Shown in pieces: positions 1 through 5,813 of a DNA stretch of 5,813 nucleotides. The notes below the pieces were generated by a model, which worked only from the letters and a program-made list of their open reading frames with translations, did no database searches and was not told the origin of the DNA. Origin of the DNA: Desulfobacterales bacterium (lineage in GTDB: Bacteria; Desulfobacterota; DSM-4660; Desulfatiglandales; JALVZP01). Made by a program: the position numbers and the translations under genes. The stretch's first letter is position 1. Each line of letters begins with the position of its first letter. The stretch lies in NCBI GenBank assembly GCA_027037575.1, contig JALVZP010000349.1:1-5813 (forward strand), given 5' to 3'.

Positions 1-1052
1 GATCTTCTATGGTAGGTGCAGACTTCTTTGAGTTAATAAATGCCATAAATACAGGGATCCCTTATAAGCCAAAGGCAGCAATAATTGTGGGATCAAATCC
101 ATTAAGCACAGCAAGGAATCCTTTGGCAGTAGCAAATGCATTAAAAGAGCTTGAATTTACAGTCCTGATAGATGTCCTTTCAACTCCAACTAGCAGATAT
201 GCAGACATTACCCTTCCTGCTGCAACAAGATATGAACATGAAGGAGATGCTGCAACTTATATGAATCATATTGCTGTATGTAACAGGGTAATAGATCCTC
301 TTTATGAGGCAAGATCTGAGATTGACATAATTTTTGATCTGTCAAAGAGAATGGGAATGGGAAGTGACTTCTGGAATGGAGACTATAACATCATGATGAA
401 TGAATATTTAAAGAATGCGGGAATAACTATAGATGAGCTAAAGAAAAATGCACTAAAAGGAATATATCTTCCAGAAAAAGAGATTATGAAAAAAAGAGAA
501 AGATATGAACATGCCTTTAAAAGGCTACCTGAAAAAAAGGTTCAACTCTATAGTTTGGTATTAGAAAAAAGTGGGTTGGATCCTCTTCCTACCTATAAAG
601 GAGAGGTAGAAAGTCTTGAAAATTCAGAGATAAGAAAAAATTATCCTCTTCTTTTTACTGATGAGCATTCTGATTATCTAAGCCATCATTCCTGGATGAG
701 AGGGCTCTCTTGGCTAAGAAGACATAAAAGATATCCTTATGTGAAGATAAATCCTGATACTGCAAAAAAGTATGGGATAGAAGATGGGGATTGGATAGAA
801 ATAGAATCTCCAAATGGAAAAATAAAGGCAGTTGCAAAGATTTTTGAAGGAATCAGAAAGGATGTTGTAATGGGTCAGCATGGATGGTGGGAAGGATGTG
901 AGGAACTAAATATTCCAGAATATCCCTGTTTAGAAGATGGAGTAAATGTGAATATGCTTTATAACTGGAAAAATAGGGAGAAGCTAACAGGTGATATAAC
1001 AAAAAATACTATGGTGAGGATAAAAAAGTCCTTTCCTCCAAAGGAGATATGA
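1..1052 (+). CDS. Molybdopterin-dependent oxidoreductase, catalytic subunit, C-terminal part (5' end outside window)
   Basis: Seen: an open frame enters from the left edge (codon phase starts at base 3, two Ser codons before the first Met at base 9) and ends with TGA at 1050-1052. About 349 residues are visible. Numbering from Met-9, residues 22-130 are the end of the molybdopterin oxidoreductase domain, with VGSNPLSTARNP (28-38) and the family hallmark ADITLPAATRYEHEGD (65-80). Residues about 213-340 form the molydopterin-dinucleotide-binding domain, with HSWMRGLSWLRR (227-238), INPDTAKKYGIEDGDW (247-262) and QHGWW (290-294). Family knowledge: members are usually 650-750 residues, so the N-terminal [4Fe-4S] motif and the Mo ligand residue lie outside the window; Met-9 is internal. 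The enzyme would bind Mo or W bis-MGD and carry out an oxygen-transfer, hydration or hydroxyl-transfer reaction. Overall it resembles the acetylene hydratase/thiosulfate reductase-like branch, but the substrate cannot be assigned. The partner gene follows after one base. Confidence 0.9.
   Translation, partial: SSMVGADFFELINAINTGIPYKPKAAIIVGSNPLSTARNPLAVANALKELEFTVLIDVLSTPTSRYADITLPAATRYEHEGDAATYMNHIAVCNRVIDPLYEARSEIDIIFDLSKRMGMGSDFWNGDYNIMMNEYLKNAGITIDELKKNALKGIYLPEKEIMKKRERYEHAFKRLPEKKVQLYSLVLEKSGLDPLPTYKGEVESLENSEIRKNYPLLFTDEHSDYLSHHSWMRGLSWLRRHKRYPYVKINPDTAKKYGIEDGDWIEIESPNGKIKAVAKIFEGIRKDVVMGQHGWWEGCEELNIPEYPCLEDGVNVNMLYNWKNREKLTGDITKNTMVRIKKSFPPKEI
1041..1048 (+). promoter_or_regulatory. 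Ribosome binding site of the ferredoxin subunit
   Basis: AAGGAGAT lies inside the last codons of the molybdoenzyme gene and ends 5 bases before the ATG at 1054. The strong Shine-Dalgarno match and spacing fix this start, and they imply translational coupling between the two subunits. Confidence 0.85.
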
Positions 1053-1053
1053 G

Positions 1054-1611
1054 ATGGCAAGATATGCAATATGTGTGAATGTATTAAGGTGCATAGGATG
1101 CTATGCATGTGTTGTTGGATGTAATAATTGGCATGAGGAGGATGCTAATAGAATCAGGATAATTGATAGAATAGAGGGGAAATATCCGGATATTACAAGA
1201 TGGATTTTTCCTATTATGTGTATGCAATGTGAAGATGCAATATGCATGGAGAAATGCCCGAAAGGTGCAATAAAGAGAAGGAAAAATGGCATAGTCTTTA
1301 TAGATGAGGATATATGCATTGGATGTGGGGAATGTGTTGATTCATGTCCTTATGGAGCAATATCATTGGATAAAAAAAGAGGAAAGGCAAAGAAATGCAA
1401 TTTTTGTATGGATAGGATAGAAAGTGGAAAAGAGCCATTCTGTGTACAGATATGTCCAACAGATGCACTTTTATTTGGTAACTTGGAAGATCCCGAAGAT
1501 AAAGTATCAAAGCTTGTTTTATCCAGGAAGGCATCTCCCATAATTTCAGATAAAAAGGTTAGTGTCTTTTATGTAAATCTTCCAATAAGAAGTAAATCTC
1601 TCCTTGCCTGA
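1054..1611 (+). CDS. Four-cluster [4Fe-4S] ferredoxin-type electron-transfer subunit (DmsB/PsrB/PhsB-like)
   Basis: The protein is 185 residues and moves electrons to or from the molybdoenzyme encoded one base upstream. Sixteen cysteines form four complete sets: C13/C16/C19/C23 (CxxCxxCxxxC); C56/C59/C64/C68 (CxxCxxxxCxxxCP); C88/C91/C94/C98 (CxxCxxCxxxCP); C115/C118/C130/C134 (CxxC, 11 residues, CxxxCP). This is the standard B-subunit pattern of the DMSO reductase family, as is the tail motif FGNLEDPEDKVSKL (141-154). C7 is an extra cysteine before cluster 1. There is no signal peptide or membrane segment, so any export would depend on a Tat signal on the catalytic subunit, which is out of view. 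No NrfD/DmsC-type anchor follows; the next gene is convergent. The exact enzyme (reductase, dehydrogenase, transhydroxylase) cannot be told from this subunit. Confidence 0.93.
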   Translation: MARYAICVNVLRCIGCYACVVGCNNWHEEDANRIRIIDRIEGKYPDITRWIFPIMCMQCEDAICMEKCPKGAIKRRKNGIVFIDEDICIGCGECVDSCPYGAISLDKKRGKAKKCNFCMDRIESGKEPFCVQICPTDALLFGNLEDPEDKVSKLVLSRKASPIISDKKVSVFYVNLPIRSKSLLA

Positions 1612-1633
1612 TTAATGGAATTTACGAAAATAT
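1612..1633. other. Convergent intergenic gap, no clear terminator
   Basis: These 22 AT-rich bases separate the stop codons of two convergent genes. The only symmetry is a 7-base inverted repeat, TGATTAA at 1609-1615 against TTAATCA at 1634-1640, made mostly of the two gene ends with an 18-base loop. There is no GC-rich stem and no T-tract, so I do not call a terminator. Confidence 0.6.
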
Positions 1634-3109
1634 TTAATCAAATATAAGCTCTATCTTTCCTTCTCCCTGTGGAATAAATGGATCTGGCTCTATAAGAATT
1701 GGAATTCCATACTTTCTTTCAAGCCTTAATATCTCCTCTTTCTTTTTATTAAAGATATAAGCCGCTACCTCCTTTGGCATTATTCCTTTTATCTTCTTTA
1801 ATCCCTTATGATGAACAAGTATCTTTATCTTTCTCAAAAAAGAGACAGCAGAAGATTCAACAGTTTGTATAAGTCCTCTTCCATTACAATATTTGCATAT
1901 CTCATGGGACTTCATTTCCACAGATGGCCTTATCCTCTGCCTTGATAGTTCAAGAAGGCCAAGTTTTGAAATAGAAAGGACTACTGCTTTTGCTTTATCT
2001 TTCTTGAGGCTGTTTCTAAATTCTCTTTCTACCCTCTTTATATGTTCTCTGTCTTTCATATCAATAAAATCTACCACTACAAGACCACCTATATCTCTTA
2101 GTCTTAGCTGACGGGCAATTTCAGATGCCGCCTCCATATTTATCCTGAATGCATTTTCCTCTAAGTCTTTTGAAAGCTTTGCAGATCCACTATTCACATC
2201 TATTGCAATAAGTGCTTCAGTTGGTTGAATAACAATATATGCCCCTGAACGAAGAGGAACCCTATTGTTGTATATGTTCTCTATCTCCTCTTCTATTCCA
2301 AAGTATGCAAAGATTGGGATATCTGCCTTAAAAAGTTTTACCCTGGACTGATATCTTGGAGATATGATCTTCATGTAGTTTTTCACCTCATTATATGTCT
2401 CTAAGTCATCTATCCATATCTCTGCTATCTCACTTATAAAATAGTCCCTTATTACCCTGAGGCATATATCCTGCTCTTTATGAATAAGGGCAGGAGGCCT
2501 TTTCCTTGCTATTTCCTTCTTTATCCTTTCCCAGAGTCTGAGAAGCCTATTTAGATCCTTTACTATCTCTCTTTTGCTCTGCTTATATGCTGCCGTCCTG
2601 ATGATGTATCCCATTGCTTCAGGAAGATCTAAGCTTTCCATTATCTTCTTCAACCTCTTTCTTTCCTTCTCATCTTCTATCTTCTTAGATATTCCTCTTG
2701 GACCACCAGGCATAAGAACCAAGTATCTGCTTGCCAGGGATATATATGTTGTAAGTTGAGGCCCTTTCTGCCCTGGCATCTCCTTTGCTACCTGAACAAG
2801 AATAGGCTGTCCCTTCTTTATGACCTTATCTATTGGTGGATACTCCTTTCCGATTGGCTTATATCTTATGGAATAGTATTCAGGATGTATCTCACTTATT
2901 GGAAGGAATCCATTTCTTTCTGCACCAAAGTTTACAAAGCATGCCTGAAGACTTGGTTCTACATTCTCAACTATTCCAAGATAGATATTTCCTACTCTCT
3001 CTTCCTTTGTCGCTGTTTCTATGTAGAATTCCTCTAATCTCTGATCCCTTGCTATAGCAATCCTTAGCTCTTCTTTTTCTATTGCATTTATGAGCATCCT
3101 GAGGGTCAT
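1634..3109 (-). CDS. rng: Ribonuclease G (Rne/Rng family endoribonuclease)
   Basis: The 491-residue length matches RNase G (E. coli about 489); the long C-terminal degradosome scaffold of RNase E is absent. The enzyme cuts single-stranded, AU-rich RNA in the cytoplasm, preferring 5'-monophosphate ends, for mRNA decay and rRNA maturation. Seen in order: an S1-type RNA-binding region at about 36-125, with the two Phe of the family (F58 and F68, in FVNFGAERNGFLP); the 5'-sensor pair R171-T172 (IIRTAA); catalytic Mg ligands D304 (AIDVNSG) and D347 (VVVDFIDM); and the zinc-link C405-x-x-C408 (CKYCNGRG). These line up within one or two positions of E. coli RNase E F57/F67, R169/T170, D303/D346 and C404/C407, so it should be active. 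The ATG lies 2 bases after the upstream TAG and has no Shine-Dalgarno sequence, which suggests coupled translation; Met-5 is an alternative start. It is the last gene of the minus-strand set. Confidence 0.96.
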   Translation of the reverse strand: MTLRMLINAIEKEELRIAIARDQRLEEFYIETATKEERVGNIYLGIVENVEPSLQACFVNFGAERNGFLPISEIHPEYYSIRYKPIGKEYPPIDKVIKKGQPILVQVAKEMPGQKGPQLTTYISLASRYLVLMPGGPRGISKKIEDEKERKRLKKIMESLDLPEAMGYIIRTAAYKQSKREIVKDLNRLLRLWERIKKEIARKRPPALIHKEQDICLRVIRDYFISEIAEIWIDDLETYNEVKNYMKIISPRYQSRVKLFKADIPIFAYFGIEEEIENIYNNRVPLRSGAYIVIQPTEALIAIDVNSGSAKLSKDLEENAFRINMEAASEIARQLRLRDIGGLVVVDFIDMKDREHIKRVEREFRNSLKKDKAKAVVLSISKLGLLELSRQRIRPSVEMKSHEICKYCNGRGLIQTVESSAVSFLRKIKILVHHKGLKKIKGIMPKEVAAYIFNKKKEEILRLERKYGIPILIEPDPFIPQGEGKIELIFD

Positions 3110-3111
3110 AT

Positions 3112-4467
3112 CTAAGAGGAGGGTTTTCCATTTCTTTTGAAGTGTTGATATGCCTGATACATAAATGTCCTAATAGCTGCTTCCCTTCCAGGTTGGATAG
3201 AGGAATCATATGGCGCATCTAAGTAAGGAATCTTCATGTCTGCAACAATTGGCCTAATTATTGAGGATGTAATAGTACTTGGCATACACGTAAATGGATA
3301 CACATTTACTACACCATTAAAACCCTCTCTTGTATAGTGGATTATACTTGGTATACTAAGGCATGCTTCTGTTCCTGCGTCAAAGGAATATATATCCTCT
3401 TCTTTAAGTATCTCTTCCAGATGACCTATCCTATGATCCTCTGCTATGTCCAGTATAGATCTTGCTTTCTTATATATCTTTTCCTGTATCATTTCCTGAT
3501 AGAATAGTTCAGCCCTATAGTGCATTATCTCTTTTATATACTCCTTTGCCTTTCCAAGCCTCCACTGCTTAAGATTTAATCTAAAACCTATCTTTGCATC
3601 CCTCAGCCTATCATATGTGGTATAGTTTACCCACTCTGAAATGGATGCGTTTACACATTCTGCTCCATATTTTTCCAGCATCTTTATGATATGTTGATTT
3701 GCATGGACATGACTCCTTACATATATTTCTCCAACTATCCCTATCTTTGGCTTTGGAGGAATACTTGGATCTATTATCTCCCTTCCCTCTAAGATGACCT
3801 CTTCCAGCTTGTCCATTATCTTATCCAGGTTCTTTTCCTTCCCATATCTTTCAAATACATCCTCCATCTTATGCATCGCCTCTTCTATAAATTCATCTGC
3901 CATTCCTTCTTCTTTTTCATATGGCCTTATCCTCCAGAGGAGCCTGTCCAGGATATCTCCTGAAACTATTGCCCAATAGGATACCTTTCTTAAATCTTTC
4001 ACTTTATCTTTTTCTATTAGCCCATCAAGGGAATATCCATCTGCTGTGGATAAGGTTGCTATCCTTATGTTTCTGAAGTCCCTAAATGAGTCAAGGACAA
4101 TCCTCTGATATTTATTATACATTCCGAAACGGCATGGTCCATTTGACTCTGGCATAAAATAAACATACTTTCTTGGATCAAATCTTTCTTTTAGTCTCCT
4201 TTTTTCTAACTCTAAGAAATATAGTATATCTCCTGTAGTTATCTGACATGGATAGCATTCCTTTCCAGATGTATACTCCTTTCCAAGATCAAGCCCTTTA
4301 AATGTCTCCATAACCTTTGCATTTATTCCGAAGCTCCTGAATGCTGCTGCAAGAAGATGAGATCCCGTTCTATTCATTTCAGGAATAACAAGGATCTTAT
4401 TCCTTATATTAAATTTTCCCACTTTTTCTAATACTGACTGAAAATCAATAATCTTCCCCTCAATCAT
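3112..4467 (-). CDS. Acyl-CoA dehydratase activase-related protein, COG3581-type (2-hydroxyacyl-CoA dehydratase-like fold)
   Basis: The 451-residue protein resembles the C-terminal module of the long CoA-enzyme-activase proteins related to 2-hydroxyglutaryl-CoA dehydratase. Seen: an N-terminal region with LVIPEMNRTGSHLLAAAFRS (26-45), then GKECYPCQITTGD (C71, C74), NGPCRFGMYNKYQ (C112), a charged helical stretch at about 185-230, a second alpha/beta lobe from KIGIVGEIYVRSHVHANQ (241-258), GTEACLSIP (C369) and YPFTCMPST (C394). C71, C74, C112, C369 and C394 sit in motif-like contexts and are plausible Fe-S ligands (inference). Family knowledge: relatives bind [4Fe-4S] or double-cubane clusters and are reduced by an ATP-driven activase; no reaction is firmly assigned to COG3581. 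It lies 20 bases after the DUF2229 gene and probably forms a complex with it. There is no signal peptide or membrane segment, so it should be cytoplasmic. The function of this particular protein is unknown. Confidence 0.85.
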   Translation of the reverse strand: MIEGKIIDFQSVLEKVGKFNIRNKILVIPEMNRTGSHLLAAAFRSFGINAKVMETFKGLDLGKEYTSGKECYPCQITTGDILYFLELEKRRLKERFDPRKYVYFMPESNGPCRFGMYNKYQRIVLDSFRDFRNIRIATLSTADGYSLDGLIEKDKVKDLRKVSYWAIVSGDILDRLLWRIRPYEKEEGMADEFIEEAMHKMEDVFERYGKEKNLDKIMDKLEEVILEGREIIDPSIPPKPKIGIVGEIYVRSHVHANQHIIKMLEKYGAECVNASISEWVNYTTYDRLRDAKIGFRLNLKQWRLGKAKEYIKEIMHYRAELFYQEMIQEKIYKKARSILDIAEDHRIGHLEEILKEEDIYSFDAGTEACLSIPSIIHYTREGFNGVVNVYPFTCMPSTITSSIIRPIVADMKIPYLDAPYDSSIQPGREAAIRTFMYQAYQHFKRNGKPSS

Positions 4468-4474
4468 CTTTAAA

Positions 4475-4480
4475 CTCCTT
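4475..4480 (-). promoter_or_regulatory. Ribosome binding site of the COG3581-type gene
   Basis: On the minus strand AAGGAG precedes the ATG at 4467 by 7 bases and follows the TAA of the upstream gene by 6 bases. It supports this start and independent initiation of the second cistron. Confidence 0.85.
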
Positions 4481-4486
4481 ATTATG

Positions 4487-5813
4487 TTATGCGGCTATTG
4501 CCTTTGCACCTTTCTTTAGTTCCTGCATGGCATTATCTATCACATTCCTATATGCCTCAAGCCTTGTCATAACACCTGCAACTGCACTATGCTCATCCAG
4601 CTCAAGTATAAGATAAGGCTTGTCTCCCATTATATATTTGTAAAAATGCTCTATAAAGGAGTCTGCACCACAACTAAAGTTTGTAAGATGGAGTCCAAAA
4701 TAGTTTGGGGTAATACTTATCAGCCTTGCTGCCCTAAGGATCCTTGATCCCAATCCCCAATACATGCATGGGAAATCTGAGAGATCAATTGAGGAAAGAT
4801 CAATGAAGTCAAGAGGAATTGCATTAAATCCAATCTTTGATAAATTCTGTCCCAATCTCAGATTCAGCCTTTCATCATAGAGGTTATATGGCCTTCCAGT
4901 AACAATAAGTAGATGTTCATCTTCACCTATCTTTTCCATTATCTCCCTTCCAATCCTGTATAACTCTTCTTCGAATTCCCTTTGTTTTCTTCTTCCGTAT
5001 TCTATTGCATCCCTTATCTTTTTCCTGCTTACTTTTAGCTTTTTTCCAAGCTGTTCATGAAGCTCTACAGAAAGCATAGAATCATCATATTTCAGGTGAA
5101 CTATTGGATTTAGGAGATTTTCTTTTTCTATCCTCAGAGCAGATCTAAGCATATAGGAGTTGCTCTGAACCATTGGACAATAGAACCCTGTCTCCTTCTC
5201 CGAAGGGGTAGGCATATTTATTATGCTTGGAAGAAATATATATCTTGTCCTTCCAATTAGCTCCTTTACATGTCCATGAGATATCTTTACAGGATAGCAA
5301 GTTTCAGTAACTATGGATTCTATCCCTATCCTCGAGATACGAGGATTTGTGGAAGGGGTAATTACTGGTTGAAGTCCTAAGAAATGGAAGAAGTATGCCC
5401 AGAATATCCCAATATGATGCATATAAAGTGCCCTTTGCATTCCAACAGTAGGCCTTCCTTTCCATTCAAATATGGGGTCTTCCTTATCCAATACTAAACA
5501 GACATTCCTTATATAGAATTCCCATATCTTTTGCCTCAATGCGAAATAGTTTTCTGTCTTCCTCCATCTTGTCCTGCTTGTCTCATATCTTCCACAGTCC
5601 CCACCCCATATACTCTTTCTCCCACCAAAATCGTATATCTTTAGCTTACATTGATTGGAGCAATTTGGATCTGCTGTGCAGATCTTTTCTACATATTCCC
5701 TCTTATCATTTATTGCACTATCAAGTCCTCTAAAGCTACTTTCCTTTTTATTCTGGCTCTTCATATACTCCTGTACACTTATTGCTGCACCATATCCACC
5801 AAGAACTTCTCTA
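4487..5813 (-). CDS. Acyl-CoA dehydratase activase-related protein with DUF2229 (COG3580) region; N-terminus beyond right edge, probably fused to a BcrAD/BadFG ATPase domain
   Basis: The frame is open from the right edge to TAA at 4487-4489. The first ATG in view is at 5764, but the 16 codons before it read REVLGGYGAAISVQEY, which looks like the end of a BcrAD/BadFG/HgdC-type ATPase domain (LGxxGAA), so I treat that Met as internal and the gene as 5'-partial. Numbering from it: a cysteine-rich linker with C29, C35, C39 (NCSNQCKLK) and C57 (WGGDCGRYE); then the DUF2229 region with TETCYPVK (C156), FYCPMVQSN (C196), VTGRPYNLYDERLN (288-301), NFSCGADSF (C365) and ELDEHSAVAGVMTRLEAY (388-405). 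Family knowledge: such proteins use ATP hydrolysis to drive low-potential electron transfer to radical dehydratases or related reductases. The COG3581 partner follows 20 bases later. Alternative: a separate cistron starting at 5764, where AGGAG precedes the ATG by 3 bases. The family call is firm, the start is not, and the substrate is unknown. Confidence 0.87.
   Translation of the reverse strand, partial: REVLGGYGAAISVQEYMKSQNKKESSFRGLDSAINDKREYVEKICTADPNCSNQCKLKIYDFGGRKSIWGGDCGRYETSRTRWRKTENYFALRQKIWEFYIRNVCLVLDKEDPIFEWKGRPTVGMQRALYMHHIGIFWAYFFHFLGLQPVITPSTNPRISRIGIESIVTETCYPVKISHGHVKELIGRTRYIFLPSIINMPTPSEKETGFYCPMVQSNSYMLRSALRIEKENLLNPIVHLKYDDSMLSVELHEQLGKKLKVSRKKIRDAIEYGRRKQREFEEELYRIGREIMEKIGEDEHLLIVTGRPYNLYDERLNLRLGQNLSKIGFNAIPLDFIDLSSIDLSDFPCMYWGLGSRILRAARLISITPNYFGLHLTNFSCGADSFIEHFYKYIMGDKPYLILELDEHSAVAGVMTRLEAYRNVIDNAMQELKKGAKAIAA
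5768..5772 (-). promoter_or_regulatory. Possible internal ribosome binding site before Met at 5764
   Basis: AGGAG on the minus strand stands only 3 bases from the ATG at 5764, closer than usual. It could allow a separate start for the DUF2229 part, but the same bases encode Gln-Glu-Tyr of the open upstream frame, so it may be chance. Confidence 0.25.

Noticed and set aside
9..11. ATG at base 9 as the start of the molybdoenzyme gene
   Set aside because: The frame is open to the edge, the protein starts in mid-domain, and the N-terminal Fe-S and Mo-binding half expected of the family is missing.
1101..1541. Minus-strand frames opposite the ferredoxin subunit
   Set aside because: They are shadows of a gene with four intact cysteine sets on the plus strand.
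1609..1640. TGATTAA / TTAATCA inverted repeat as a bidirectional terminator
   Set aside because: The stem is only 7 AT-rich pairs with an 18-base loop and no T-tract, and most of it is coding or stop codons of the two genes.
2756..3037. Plus-strand open frames opposite RNase G (also 1893-2111, 2574-2759 and 2833-3057)
   Set aside because: They are antisense to a strongly conserved gene, have no ribosome binding site that I can see, and their composition (rich in Leu, Ser, Phe, Tyr) is what purine-rich coding gives on the reverse strand.
3117..3122. Perfect AGGAGG on the plus strand
   Set aside because: No start codon follows at a usable distance and no plus-strand gene exists here; it is the complement of CCTCCT in the end of the COG3581 gene.
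2967..3218. Minus-strand 83-codon frame across the COG3581/RNase G junction
   Set aside because: It is out of frame with both recognised genes, whose family motifs and junction explain the same bases; it has no recognisable domain.
1634..5813. Long pyrimidine-rich plus strand as a structural or repeat element
   Set aside because: It is the complement of minus-strand genes rich in Lys, Glu and Arg (AGA/AGG) codons; no repeat unit is present.

Overview
The window is about 99% protein-coding. It looks like chromosomal DNA from an anaerobic, low-GC bacterium: about 38-40% GC in the lines I counted by hand. Arg is written almost entirely as AGA/AGG, Ile ATA is common, CpG is strongly depleted, and the coding strands are purine-rich. 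The RNase E/G gene points to a bacterium rather than an archaeon. The rest is anaerobic redox machinery: a molybdopterin oxidoreductase with a multi-[4Fe-4S] partner, and ATP-driven radical-dehydratase-type activase proteins. I cannot name a phylum.

Layout. Bases 1-1611 (plus strand) hold the C-terminal half of a molybdopterin-dependent oxidoreductase (DMSO reductase superfamily), cut by the left edge. One base after its stop comes its electron-transfer subunit, a ferredoxin-like protein with four complete [4Fe-4S] cysteine sets. No membrane-anchor gene follows: after 22 bp a convergent gene set begins.

Bases 1634-5813 (minus strand, read right to left) look like one operon. First is a protein with a DUF2229/COG3580 region, whose frame runs open through the right edge and carries what looks like the tail of a BcrAD/BadFG-type (HgdC-like) ATPase. 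Next is a COG3581-type partner protein, 20 bp downstream with a good ribosome binding site. Last is a complete RNase G, 2 bp downstream with no visible ribosome binding site.

How they fit. The two acyl-CoA dehydratase activase-related proteins are parts that, as I recall the family, often form one very long polypeptide. They would couple ATP hydrolysis to very low-potential electron transfer. The substrate is unknown, and no dehydratase alpha/beta subunits or CoA-transferase lie in the window. RNase G is a housekeeping RNA-processing enzyme that appears co-transcribed with them. The molybdoenzyme pair is a separate, convergent unit.

No RNA gene, mobile element, CRISPR array or long repeat was seen. 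The points most worth checking are the extreme CpG suppression, the open fusion frame at the right edge, the orphan activase/DUF2229/COG3581 system, and the anchorless molybdoenzyme pair.
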